Shown here piece by piece: positions 21,233 through 31,552 of a DNA stretch of 31,552 bases. Every line of letters starts with the position of its first letter. Positions within the stretch are counted from its first letter, which is position 1. Under the pieces are notes generated by a model. It ran no database searches, was not told where the DNA came from, and saw only the letters and a program-made list of their open reading frames with translations. The position numbers were made by a program, and so were the translations under genes. The DNA is from Azolla pinnata (lineage: Eukaryota > Streptophyta > Polypodiopsida > Salviniales > Salviniaceae): the NCBI GenBank assembly GCA_037176905.1, contig JBBBWG010003404.1:1-31552 (forward strand), written 5' to 3'.

Positions 21233-22333
21233 AGATGAGAGAGAAGCTCTGCTCTTCTGCCTATTTTGATCAAGCTTTACATTTCGGGGATGACCAGAAC
21301 AGAACATCTCTGATCTAGTAATGCGAAGATCAATCCGAAGATATATATACATGGCATTTTCAATAAGGATTTCTTTCCTTGGCTATGTATGAGGGCTTGA
21401 GGTTGAAGGTGTAGGGATATTTCAAGTACTGAATCCACATTATGAATTGAAATCATTTATTTGACTAAGCTTTTGTAGCGATGAATGGGCTGCTGATGAT
21501 GAAATCAGATGAAATCTTAGCACTGTGAGATAGCCATGTCTGTAGGAAAAGATGAGTTAGCTTTACTTCAAGAATCATGCCATTGCAGTACAAACAAGCA
21601 GCTGCCGATTTATTTGTATTGATGTTGCCCCATGGAATTGATTCGGCAAAGGGCAAGGTGATCGGTATTCACAGTTGCTGAGGAAATTTGTTACCATATG
21701 TATGATGTACTCTCGAATCTGCGACGGATTTCGACGTATTTAGCGGAGTACCCAATTTTATTCGCACCAAGATCGTGCGTGGAACTCGGACGCGTTTACC
21801 ATAATAACTTCCATTCGCAACGCGCTTGAAACATTGTCCGAAGTTCGCCACCACTAGACCCCTGCAGTTCAATTCGATTGATGCATCATTGTTGGAGAAA
21901 TCGGCCAAAACAGGGATGCAATGGCATCATGCTGAATACATTCAAGGTTTGATAATTGATGGGTAGTTAGGAGTGCCAGATTGGTTGCATTTTGTCGATT
22001 AAACCATAAAGGATAAGTGCCTAAGACCGATCATAACCGATGCCTAAAGCTGATCATCGCTAAGCTGGAGACAAATTAGCAGAATGGACTCACAATTTGG
22101 CCAAGGTCCGAGTTCCAATGTGCTCTCTTCTAAATGACTAGTCAGTTAGTGCCATTGACCTTTTCGATGGATTTCGATCCCCTCAAAAACCCGGGCCTCG
22201 ACGCTGTTAGCCGCTGGTATCTGGTCTCTCGAAGGGTAAATTACACGATGCATCAGGGTTCTGGATTCCAGCAGCCTTTTCTTCCTTGTGTTGGGGAAAG
22301 TTTTGGCTAACTTTCCGCACAGGAAGCTCATGT
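21233..22333. other. ALG8 3' UTR and intergenic spacer before ARL2
   Basis: No established gene is seen. Minus-strand frames at 21669-21908 and 22146-22331 lack ATG starts and recognisable motifs. One 47-codon plus-strand ORF (22167-22310) is listed separately. Confidence 0.5.
22167..22310 (+). CDS. Short ORF of unknown status upstream of ARL2
   Basis: ATG to TAA, 47 aa, beginning MDFDPLKNPGLDAV and continuing RWYLVSRR, after which a possible donor (AGG|GTAAAT) appears at 22235. The codon content of the first 23 residues looks protein-like. It could be a first exon whose continuation is lost, an upstream ORF of the ARL2 transcript, or chance. No family is recognised. Confidence 0.2.
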   Translation: MDFDPLKNPGLDAVSRWYLVSRRVNYTMHQGSGFQQPFLPCVGESFG

Positions 22334-22460
22334 AAACCCTAAAACCTTCAAACCCTAAACCCTAAACCCTAAACCCTCAAACCCTAAATCCTCAAACCCT
22401 CAAACCCTAAACCCTAAACCCTAAACCCTAAACCCTAAACTCTAAACCCTAAACCTTAAA
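22334..22460. repeat. Second interstitial telomere-type array, near-canonical
   Basis: About 17 heptamers in 127 bases, mostly perfect CCCTAAA with CCCTCAA and CCCTAAAA variants, on the plus strand. It is much less degenerate than the array at 16791-17610. It lies about 230 bases upstream of the ARL2 start codon. Confidence 0.95.
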
Positions 22461-22517
22461 AGTGTTTTATTAGCCTTTAGATATTTGTTGCTTTAGATCA
22501 AACAAAGAAACAAAACC

Positions 22518-22673
22518 AAGAAGAAGAAAGAAGAAGAAGAAGAAGAAGAAGAAGAAGAAGAAGAAGAAGAAACCGCTGAAAAACAGAGAAGGGTGCAAAG
22601 CGACCGAGGGAGCGGGAGACAGAGGAAGGTCTATAGGCACAGAGCGAGAGAGAGAGCGAGAGAGAGAGAGAAG
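22518..22673. repeat. GAA and GA tracts in the ARL2 5' UTR
   Basis: A (GAA)n tract at about 22518-22571 and (GA)n runs at about 22642-22673 lie just before the ARL2 start at 22691. A further TTC/TCC tract follows in intron 1 (22808-22862). Confidence 0.85.
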
Positions 22674-22690
22674 CAGCGGCCCCAAGAGAA

Positions 22691-24529
22691 ATGGGTCTCC
22701 TCTCAATCATCCGCAAAGTGAAGAAGAAAGAGAAGGAGATGCGGATCTTGATGGTGTAAGTACGAATTCCTTCTTTCTCCTGACAGCCCACTTGAGATTC
22801 CTTCTTGGATTCCTTCTTCTTCTTCTTCTTCTTCTTCATCTCCTCTTCCTCCTCCTCCTCCCCCGCCCCATTGACGCCATTGCATTTTCACATCTCCGCG
22901 CTTTCTGGAGATTCTCTTCTTTCATACTGTTGGAGGAATCTTCCTTGTTGAGCTCTTTGGAGATCCATTTTTCAATGATCCTTGGGAGATCCGTGTTTCA
23001 TATTCGGTTTGAAGAACCCTATGGAATCTTTCGAGCTCCTTGCTTGATATCTGTGGACATTCTTCACATGCTTTAATGATTCTCGAGCATGCTTCTTCAG
23101 AATCTTTGGAGATCCTTTTCTTTTCTTCTTCTTTCTTATGCAAACCAACTCGTGTGCTGACAGGGGCCTTGATAATGCCGGTAAAACTACCATAGTCAAG
23201 AGAATCAATGGTGAAGACACAAGCAGCATCAGCCCAACTCTTGGTTTCAACATAAAGACAATGCAATATAAGAGGTTTGGAATTCTGATATGTTTGTGTG
23301 GGTGACATGATCATCTGGCTAGATTTGTTGAAAATGTTATAATATGTGTATTGCAATCCATGCATGAATTGGAACCAGTTTATACTATGTCAAGGAATAA
23401 ACAATTTTGGATCAACTTGATGTGTGTTTGTGGGCGTGTGTGTGTGTATGCATATAGTATGTATGATAAAGATTTAGATTGAGATGGAAATCTCAGGGGT
23501 AATTCATGTAATCATGCATTTGTCCAGCATTCTGCCTGGTTGGATAACCTGGCATGGATATTATCGATAATGGGTCTGTGCCTCAGTTGTGGCTATCCAA
23601 TTATTAGAAGAAAATTAGAAATACTGCAGAAAGCGACCATACGGCATGGCATGTGAAACTATCATTTGTATTGATTAACATATTCAAAGAAACTGACTAT
23701 CATGAAAAAACTACCATACTTTATCCTGGGATGTAATACCTGAAAATAGTTGGCAAAAATGGAAATCTTATGGAAAAACTATTACACATCATCCTGGCAG
23801 TACTATTGTGGTACCGATGGAACTGATTTACAAAAAACAGAGATAGCACGATCAACGCATAATATGATCATGGGATGTATTATTGTGACATATCATGTTT
23901 TATGTAGTTTTCATCATCATCTTCGACAAAATGCCAGATTTTGATCACGTTTATTGTTCGCTAGATCCGTTTTCTGACCTCCTTCCAGATATTGGCTTTG
24001 AAGTAGCATTTTGTCTTGCTTCAATCCTTAAAATTCATATACATGTTATGCAGCTTCCGGCTCAACATCTGGGATGTTGGTGGACAGAAGACGTTAAGAT
24101 CATATTGGAGGAATTATTATGAGCAAACAGATGGACTGGTCTGGGTGATTGACAGTTCAGATTTGAGACGTTTGGATGATTGCAAAGCAGAGCTTCATAA
24201 CCTCCTTAAAGAGGAGAGGTTATCTGGAGCTTCATTGTTAGTGCTGGCTAATAAGCAAGATATCAAAGGTGCTCTAAAACCTGCTGAAATAGCCAAGGTA
24301 AACAAATGAACTCTCATTCATTGTTAGTCTGCAACCCAAATTCTCAGTAAAAAAACCTAACGCCCCTCTTAATTATATGATGATCTATCAGGTTTTGAAC
24401 TTGGAGGTGATGGATAATAGTAGACACTGGCAAATTGTTGGTTGTAGTGCTGTTACTGGAGAGGGACTTCTTGTTGGTTTCGATTGGCTAGTATCTGACA
24501 TCGCTTCTCGCATCTATGTACTTCAGTAA
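22691..24529 (+). CDS. ARL2: ARF-like small GTPase ARL2 (TITAN5/HALLIMASCH type)
   Basis: Four exons (22691-22755, 23164-23274, 24054-24297, 24392-24529) total 558 bases, 185 aa, the usual length for this family. Order: N-terminal [20 protein letters not shown] (Gly2, amphipathic helix), P-loop GLDNAGKTT, switch I with [10 protein letters not shown], switch [37 protein letters not shown], and guanine-base motif NKQDIKGAL. The C-terminus is [15 protein letters not shown]. In plants and animals ARL2 binds tubulin-folding cofactors, mainly cofactor D, and is needed for microtubule assembly; Arabidopsis loss (titan5) arrests embryos. ARL2 orthologues have Gly2, but myristoylation is not generally reported (family knowledge). 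Exon junctions are all in frame with GT-AG introns. Confidence 0.97.
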
Positions 24530-25727
24530 AACATTATGAATAACTGTGGAATGATACCGTATGCATTTTTTTGTCGTACAAAAGGAGATATTATCTCATT
24601 GATGTTCGTTCAAAAACACTGTCAGGACTCGGGATGAAGAAGAATTTGATACCTGCCAAACCTCAAAAATCAATCACATTCTTTTATCGACACTTGCCAT
24701 TTAAAAATTGACCGCATTCACCCAATTGCTCACCATTCTTTGAATGCCGTCTTGTACATTTTGCTAAAGGACTCAACTCAAATTAGAAATGAATAGAAGC
24801 ATACTGCAATTTGTGTGCAACATGAAGCTCTATTTAAATGGTTAAATTCTTTGTACTTTTGCTTTCGTAGCTCCTTTGGTCCTATTCTTTAGTGCAGTAG
24901 CAGTTATTTGAAATTAATTGTAGTTTTGCTGTTATTGCGAATATTTATGGTCTTCTTATTTGTGGTGTGTATTTATAACAGCATTTAGACAGGCTCAAAA
25001 CTGAACAACTCAAATCAATTGCATTTATTTTCATTGTTACTAACGAGAAGTACGAAGTATGCGCAATCATAGACAACCTCATTCATGAATTGTAAAATAA
25101 TGGGTGTGTGTACTGTTCTGGGCAATGATAAATTTGAAGGCATTACACAATCAAAGCCAACCTGTTCATTAGTTGACAGTTAAAAGCTTGAAAGTGAAGA
25201 GTATATTAATTTGGGTTTAATAACCCTATTAAAGCTTAATGCACGCTCACAGACTGGAGTCTGGCACAGATTCCACATACTTAAATTTTCAATACCATTT
25301 AAGAATCTAAATTTCAAAAGCCATCCGGAGTCCTTTTGTGGATAGCAACTCCACTTGGGGGGTGGGGGGGTGGGGCTTCAATAAGTTAAATGATTTGGTT
25401 TTTGTTTGCAGAAGTTTGCATGTGTTTTGTGTAGCAGTTAAAGAGTTGAATACAGTAAGCCATCATGCCTTTTACATGGGCTCCGAAACAGGTAGAAATC
25501 TCTGATTAACTTCTTTCACAGCCCCATAAAATGTTTTCGTGATCGCGACAGAGCACCTTCGTTCTTGCATAAAATCTTTATTATTTGGCAATTGTGGCAT
25601 CAAACTGCAGCCCCACATTTTCTTTTGGATTCGCATTGGTGACCAGCTCCAGAACACGTTAATTTGATGTCAGTTTTCATAGCTAGGGCAGCAGATCTTC
25701 ACCACTTTTGTATGCCAACACATCATA
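24530..25727. other. Convergent intergenic region, ARL2 and kinase 3' UTRs
   Basis: AT-rich non-coding DNA between two genes that end tail to tail. No gene is seen. A G-rich run at 25357-25375 is listed as a finding. Confidence 0.6.
25577..25582 (-). terminator. Candidate polyadenylation signal of the CDK-like gene
   Basis: AATAAA on the minus strand, about 146 bases after the kinase stop codon; no other AATAAA was noticed nearer on that strand. Confidence 0.4.
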
Positions 25728-28700
25728 TCACACTTCATGTTCTGTCTCAGGTTTCTCGACTAGAGCTGGTAGACCTTGCTCTCCTTCCGAGAGCTCCACT
25801 ATCTCTCCTCGGCTTTGCCTCCGCCTTCTGACTGGTAGTGGCCCATGATTCTGATGGGAGACACTTGGCCATGCACCATTCGCATATTGTCGGGAACGCC
25901 TCACAGCCTGTTGTATCTGCTTCTCATGCTGTCCGAGAATGTCATCAAGATTTGATGAAGGATGGAGCAATGGTCCAGAGAAATGTATATGCCCCGCTTG
26001 CCCACCACCAAAATTCTGCACATAAATAAACCTCTAGTATCATCGTTCAGCCTACATAGCATTTGAATCTAATCCAAAGAATCATAAAACGAGGCATCAA
26101 TCCTACAACTAATGATTAACCTGAGTAGAAAGATGCTTCGAGCATCAACAACAGGTAGAAAGAGGGAGGGACAGAAGACCAATACACATGATCCAGTGAT
26201 TCAATCTATTAGCGATTGTATAGTTATTGCGGCCACATCTTCAATTAGGTTTTCTAACCCAGCTTTATCTGATGTGAATCTAGACTGTTCATCTTTCAAA
26301 ATGTGCTAGTTTGTCTTGTCTATCTAGTATCTATGAAAGGAACAGGGTGCACGGCCACAATACTATGTTGTATTACTCAATGGACCAGATACTACTCACA
26401 TCATCCTCTCTTACAGACACGGGCTCCAGAAGCTTCCTCTATTTCTCGCTAAGTTAGTCTCAGGCTTCCCTTCCTTTATGGGTTTAAAAAATGCCTAAAT
26501 TTCGGAATGGGTCTATGGTATCAGCTTATAAATGTTCTCATCTAGAACATAAGTTCCACATCATTAACTTAAGTCAGGATGGTCTGCATCTTCCTATTGA
26601 TTAGGGTTCATATTACTCATCAATAACCTACACTTCTGTGAATGCAACCAGTCTTTAGACACTATCGAAGCTGAGTTTATTTCATCCCCACAAAATTTTA
26701 AACTTCAACATTACCGGCCTCTCTTGTGGAGCACGGGTACCCCCTTTGTGGAATGGCTCCAGCTGCCTCAGTTGTTCAGCATGCTCATATTTATCAATTT
26801 TTGTACTGCCAAATGTAGCAGTCTGTCTAGAAATATCTTGCTGCCGAAATGGCTCTTCACTATTCCTTGCCACTGCTGAAAGATTGGGTAAGCCTCCAAT
26901 TGAATTACGCATAGAAGAAGAAGATTTGTTGGAAGATCGATGCATTGGTTTTGAGAAATCCATTGATTGAATTTCATCTTGTTTCCTTATTGCTGTGCTT
27001 GGATTGACTGCTGGACCCAAATTACCAAATATAGCTGATCCTTCTGCTATCTGTGGTGGATCAATGCGAAATCCAACAGCAGAGTCATCTTGCCTTCCAT
27101 TGAACTTCTCGCTTTGGCTTTTTACTGAGTAAGAAACTTGACGGCGTTTCTGACAGAAAAACATTTTAAGGTGGAGTTAGAAATACTATCATAGTCATTG
27201 ATTGGTTTGTAGATGCTAACGAATTTCTTATAACTGTTCTACCTGAATGGATGCTGCTAACTCAGCATTTGCATCTGGTGCAGGCACTGCTCTACTTACT
27301 CTTCTACCATCACCACCCTGAACCCTTCCGCCAGCAGCTCTTTGCCTATAAACATATAAAAGGATGTTGCAGAGTGCATTATTGCATGTACAGATACAAA
27401 ACATGCAACTAGATTTGTAGCTCAAAAGCGTGGAATTAAAGCAAGTTTTAAAATACACGCAGAGATTTCTCAAAGAAATTTAAATTTGTTTAAGCTTAAG
27501 AAGCACTTAATACTAAGGATTGAAAGGTGGGTATAAAGACGCTTTCTTACCGCCGAGCCTCTTCATCTCTTAGTTTCGCATCAAATTCTTTACTGGGTGG
27601 ATATCTTGGTAGAACAGATGGATCACATGCGAATGGCTTTGTTGTGAAGAACTAGTCCAATAATTCAGAGGAAAGAAGTTACAATAAATGAGATCCATGC
27701 TGTCGATAAAATAAGTTTTTACTTTTAAAGAAAAGGAATTCAGCCGAAGGCATACTTCACTTTTAAGCGATTTTGCAGCTGTACCCCTATCTGCTGGTTC
27801 TATTGCAAGTAAAGTCTCAAGCGAAGCCAAAGCTGATGGCGGAAAGTCTCTGAAAGTCTCTGCGATGGACCTCTTATAAGGCTGTTTTGGTTTAAAGATA
27901 GTAGCATGCGGAAGCTTAGATTTTCTCCAGTATTCTTCAGATGGAGAACCACAAAGCTTAAATATCTTATGCAATTGTTCAACCTGCAAAAAATCAAATT
28001 TTGTTCATGAGCATGGCTTTTTCATTTCTTTTTGGAAATGGCAACATCTTGTATTATTCCAAATGAAACAAAAACTAACGGAAAGACACAAATTCGCCCT
28101 CATCCTAGCAGTTATTCTTTTACATGTTTCGCTCATATATTTTGAGCTTTAAGATCCACCAAATCCCAACCAATCAAAGTCCAATATATAATATGTTTGT
28201 TTGCATAAACTACTAAACATGAAAATCGTCCCATTTTCAGTTAAACCTGCAAATATCAATACTCACCGGTAATTTTTTGTTGGTCCTACTTTTCAATCTC
28301 AAAGGTTATATTACTGATTCATTCGTAACACCTTTTGGAATCTTGTCCCTTTACAAGAAACAGGTATACAGTTGTCAAAGCCTTTGGAAATTATACATTT
28401 CTAAGCCTGAAGTAAAATTCGAAATACATTTGAAAATTTCTGGCACAAAAGTTTACAGTCACATGTATATGTTTCTATCAGTGACGAATATAGGATTCTA
28501 TTGGGATTGGCAAAGCACTTTCATTTAGAGCACAAAGCATATTAGAAAGATATTTACTTACTTCAGTTCTCCCTGGCATGATGGGCTTTCCAGCCAACAG
28601 CTCTGCAAGAATGCACCCAGTGCTCCATAAGTCGACTCCAACCCCATATTCTGTTGCTCCTAACAGAAGTTCAGGGGGACGATACCATAGTGTAACGACA

Positions 28701-30825
28701 CGGCTAGTCAAAGGCTGCCTTTGATCCGGACAAAAAAAAGTGGCAAGCCCGAAATCAGCAATCTTCAAAATGCCTGAATTGTCGAGAAGAAGATTGGATC
28801 CCTTTATGTCACGATGAAGAACACCACGATTATGACAGTGGTCCAACCCCCGTAATATTTGTTGTAGATAGCATTTCACCTACAGCAGTAAACGTACTTA
28901 TGTATGATGAATATCGACTTCATTCCATATGCTCTATATACTATAGCTTATAGAAAATATGTATTAATATCACACAAATCGTTTTAGAATAATTAAAAGT
29001 ATTTAATAGTTCTCTGTTTTAGAAATGTAATGTCAGAACTGATCCTTGTATTCTATACATATTTAATAAGTACCTTTGTATTCTTACTTAATAAATATCG
29101 ATATGGTTCCTAAACACTTCAACCTAAAACTTTCTGCTAGAATGAAATACATTGTTCATTGAGAAACGTTTTTGGCACGATTTCTTTCTTAAGTGAAGTT
29201 TTTTGTATGAAAATTATATGAACTAGCCAGATAAAATCATCTAAAGTTAGCAAAACTATCTGTTAGAATCAATATTACTATCAGCACTACTTAGCATGTT
29301 CTTTTTAGAAATGTTTTCAAGAAATAAGCTAGAATACTTTAAAATACGTAACATATGTATTGAACACACTGCATGTAAAGCATTTTAGACCATAGTTATA
29401 TACCTGGGGTTCTGAGAATTTTATTCCAGGAGATGATGCAAGCCCGGCTAAATCATGTTCCATATATTCGAAAACAAGATAAAGACTACAAGACATTCTT
29501 GATGTAACTAATCCTTCAAGTTTTATAATGTTTGGATGATCGAGCCGCCGTAGTACTTGAATCTCTCGAGCCATGAATCTAACACTTTCAGGCTCCAGAT
29601 TATCAAACCTAACTTTCTTAAGTGCAACAATTTTCCCTGTCTCTAAATCGCGAGCTTTATATACATTGCTATAGGTACCTTGACCAATCTGAAAACAGAG
29701 AGGAAGCTTGAGATTAGCTTTAATATCCCGAATTCTAACCGTTTGTTTCATCTACTGGCGAAACTATTATATATATAACACATAGGTATCATTCAAATTA
29801 GCTGTTAGTCCTTACATTTAATTCCCTGCTTCATCCATAAGCATAATATAATCAACTACTGGATATGTTTTGAGGAATTCAAAATGATAAATGCCTTCAT
29901 GGGCTCACAAGAAATAGACTTGAATGGTACACATAGAAAGAATGTGGTATTAACGTCCAATGTTACTCCACAAAAGCACATTCAAACTGAAAGTTTTTCT
30001 ACATACAAGAATAGTATGACAAAAAAAACATGATTTGAATAACCAATAGCATTTTCAGAGACACCACTGAAACTTTGGAGCCAAAATGACTAATGTTGCT
30101 ATAGAATGTTAGCTCCAATTCAACTAGATAATAGAATTACGAGAACCTTCTATTGATATGCTAGAATCAAAGTTTATCTACATGCACACATGTGAATATT
30201 ATGAAAAGAAAAAACTAATAAGGTTACACAGACACAACTGAAGCTGTCGAACCAAATATTTAATACAGAATGTTAGGTAGAATTCAACTAGGTATAGACT
30301 TGCAAAAACCTTCTGTTAATATGGAAAAATTTAGGTCATTGCATTGTAGTTTCTAAAAAGCCTCTGATTTGATTTTTGGAACAACGAAAGCAAGAGTGAC
30401 GTTAATTAAAATTTATATACCTTGTCCAATTTCTCAAAAGAATCAGCTCTTCGAGGAATCCACCCTCTTATAGCTTCTCCAGCCACTGAAGAGAGCCAAG
30501 TAGGCCATCCAGCAGCAACATATTCACCTTCCAAATGCTTGGGAGGGTTTGCAAATCTAGGGTTAAGCATGGGGTTGTTAGGGTTAGGGTTTCCATGTTT
30601 CTCCTTCCTCTCTTCCCAACTCCAAGAGTTTCTCAAATCTGAACCACCATTGCTTTTGATCTTCTCCCTTTCTTTTACACCCACACCATCTCCTATTACC
30701 TCTATGTATTTCAACCTCCCTGATGCAAAGGAGCTCCTCTTTGTTGAGCTGATGGAAGCTTTGCTCTTCTGGCTTTCAAGCTCTTCCTGCAAAAGCTCTG
30801 ATCTTTTCGAACCAACACAGCCCAT
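25728..30825 (-). CDS. CDK-like Ser/Thr kinase with N-terminal acylation signal (IBS1-like group)
   Basis: Eight minus-strand exons: 30421-30825, 29404-29688, 28562-28879, 27756-27983, 27551-27651, 27243-27345, 26715-27149, 25728-26015. They total 2163 bases, 720 aa, all in frame. MGCVGSK at the start fits N-myristoylation at Gly2 with palmitoylation at Cys3, suggesting membrane attachment. Then AAGWPTWLSSVAGEAIRGW and PRRADSFEKLDK lead into the kinase domain (about 136-420): GQGTYSNV (137-144), catalytic Lys159, MAREIQVLRRLDHPN, HRDIKGSN (Asp254), DFG (272), WYRPPELLLG and LWSTGCILAELLAGKPIMPGR. All catalytic residues are present. The tail holds EARRQRAAGGRV, a phase-conserved SKSEKFNG-like segment and a final block SGPLLHPSSNLDDIL with QIQQAVRRSR. 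This matches the plant group of At1g18670 (IBS1) and relatives, related to CDKC but not known cell-cycle kinases. Start chosen at ATG 30825; the frame has no upstream ATG. Confidence 0.95.
29990..30330. repeat. ~179-bp tandem duplication in intron 1 of the kinase gene
   Basis: Copies at 29990-30168 and 30169-30330 share AAGTTTWTCTACAT, then GAAAAAA/ACAAAAAA, ACACAACTGAA-like, AGAATGTTAG, AATTCAACTAG and AACCTTCTRTTRATAT, in the same order, at roughly 75% identity. It lies wholly within the intron. Confidence 0.7.
30546..30595. repeat. Telomere-like motif within kinase exon 1
   Basis: The plus strand reads CTAGGGTTAAGCATGG, then TTAGGGTTAGGGTTT. On the coding strand it encodes the NPNPNNPMLNPRF stretch of the N-terminal variable region, so telomere-type repeats have been captured as coding sequence. 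Confidence 0.7.
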
Positions 30826-30833
30826 CGCTACCA

Positions 30834-30905
30834 AAACCTTAATACGATCCTCTTCCTCTCAATCAATCACAACGAAACCCTAATACGATCCTCTTTCTCT
30901 TTCTC
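30834..30905. repeat. 40-bp offset tandem duplication and telo-box in the kinase 5' UTR
   Basis: AAACCTTAATACGATCCTCTT (from about 30835) recurs as AAACCCTAATACGATCCTCTT (from 30875). The second copy contains the plant telo-box AAACCCTAA at 30875-30883, known from promoters of growth and translation genes. It lies about 50 bases upstream of the start codon. Confidence 0.7.
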
Positions 30906-30974
30906 TCTCTTTTTCTTCCTCTTCCCTTTTTAATCCATCTCAACAAACTCTGAAGGGCTCCCGGCTCATTCCCT

Positions 30975-30987
30975 TCATATATATTCC
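30975..30987 (-). promoter_or_regulatory. Candidate TATA box of the kinase gene
   Basis: The minus strand reads GGAATATATATGA about 150 bases before the start codon, followed downstream by a GA-rich leader (30890-30930). Position and composition fit a plant core promoter; this is inference from sequence only. Confidence 0.35.
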
Positions 30988-31136
30988 TTTTCAGCTGATA
31001 CCTCAGGAACCTTGCTCTGTCTCTTTCTCCTCTAAACCCTTAATCCTTTAAATCACCCTCTGAATGGAGAGAAAGATCAACGATTTTTCTTCACAATGTG
31101 TTCATTCTAGTCCCAGGGGACGGATTCAAGAAAACC

Positions 31137-31340
31137 ATGGAAGCTTCAAAAGAACGGCATCGAAGCCTCGAGAATGGCATTACGCGTCGAGTTCTTTGTT
31201 CTTGTCAAGAGCTTAAGGAAGCTTCCATGGAGAACGTGAAGAAAGCCACTCGAAGGCTAAGCTCGTCTTTTTTACCTCAGATTAGCGCTTCTTTCTCCCT
31301 TTCTGAAAACGCCTTCAGAGCTTTCAAAGGGGGAGCCTGA
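31137..31340 (+). CDS. Doubtful 67-aa ORF in the region divergent from the kinase gene
   Basis: ATG 31137 to TGA 31338-31340. It begins MEASKERHRSLENGITRRV and continues through ENVKKATRRLSSSF to ENAFRAFKGGA. The composition is polar with alternating basic and hydrophobic residues, not low complexity. No motif is recognised and no Kozak or splice support is compelling. It could be a small divergent gene or a leader segment of the next gene to the right. Confidence 0.25.
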   Translation: MEASKERHRSLENGITRRVLCSCQELKEASMENVKKATRRLSSSFLPQISASFSLSENAFRAFKGGA

Positions 31341-31506
31341 AGAGAAAAGCGGGCAAACCTTGAGCGAAAAACCCGTACCTCTCTCCGAATGTACCTTGCT
31401 CTGCTACATCCAATGGCCGTCCTTCTGCTCCTGCGCTTCAGCTCTGTGAAGGGCAAGACCAGAACCCTAATTTCCTGCCGGGGAGCGAGCCATCTGCGTC
31501 AGCAGA

Positions 31507-31524
31507 GGGGGGGGGGGGGGGGGG
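31507..31524. repeat. G18 homopolymer
   Basis: Eighteen consecutive G residues on the plus strand near the window end. The true length may be uncertain, because such runs are error-prone in sequencing. Confidence 0.9.
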
Positions 31525-31552
31525 CAAGGTTCTTTAAGCTTAGAGGGCTCAC

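Noticed and set aside
21669..21908. 79-codon minus-strand frame between ALG8 and ARL2
   Set aside because: No ATG start, no motif, no splice context; probably chance.
23880..24070. Possible duplicated acceptor before ARL2 exon 3 (CATATCATG...TGTAG against CATATACATG...TGCAG)
   Set aside because: The match is short, and the similarity does not extend upstream, unlike the ALG8 cases.
27970..28275. Possible second copy of the kinase exon 4 acceptor near 28249
   Set aside because: About 20 bases match well but flanks are only weakly similar; not enough to call a duplication.

Overview
The window is nuclear DNA from a land plant. Its genes are split by many GT-AG introns, the proteins match plant-type families, and heptamer repeats of the plant telomere type (CCCTAAA/TTTAGGG) occur at several places. 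I cannot name the lineage from sequence alone. The proteins are clearly plant but not obviously close to a flowering-plant model, so a fern, lycophyte or other non-flowering plant is possible (inference, low confidence). A run of exactly 100 N marks an assembly gap inside a telomere-like array.

Layout. (1) 1-1899, plus: last two exons of a GDSL esterase/lipase, separated by a 1.6 kb repeat-built intron. (2) 2245-2749, plus: two exon-like reading frames of unknown identity with no start. (3) 3178-4494, minus: intronless gene for a seven-span membrane protein. (4) 4495-7550: gene-poor, with GAA/TTC tracts and minisatellites. (5) 7551-16286, plus: 17-exon SNF2 ATPase with a C-terminal macro domain (CHR10, the plant ALC1-type remodeller; 895 aa assembled). 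(6) 16638-17610: degenerate telomere-like array with the gap. (7) 17777-21232, plus: four-exon ALG8, the ER glucosyltransferase of N-glycan precursor assembly (551 aa). (8) 22167-22460: a short ORF and a second, cleaner telomere-like array. (9) 22691-24529, plus: four-exon ARL2/TITAN5-type small GTPase (185 aa). (10) 25728-30825, minus: eight-exon CDK-like kinase with an N-terminal acylation signal (720 aa). ARL2 and this kinase are convergent. (11) 30826-31552: kinase promoter, a doubtful 67-aa ORF and an 18-G run.

The genes are unrelated housekeeping or regulatory genes (chromatin remodelling, ER glycosylation, tubulin-cofactor GTPase, signalling kinase, lipid esterase). Nothing suggests a pathway cluster. 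All four spliced gene models keep frame at every junction and total a multiple of three.

The most unusual signal is structural. Several introns hold local tandem duplications whose units cross exon-intron boundaries. ALG8 intron 1 repeats the exon 1 end and its donor, ALG8 intron 2 holds a decayed copy of the exon 3 acceptor and its first 63 coding bases, and CHR10 intron 10 repeats the exon 10 donor. Each leaves a spare splice site that would lead to a premature stop. Also notable are an 8-base microexon inside the CHR10 Walker A region, and the same order of telomere repeats, then GAA/TTC tract, then ATG in front of both ALG8 and ARL2.
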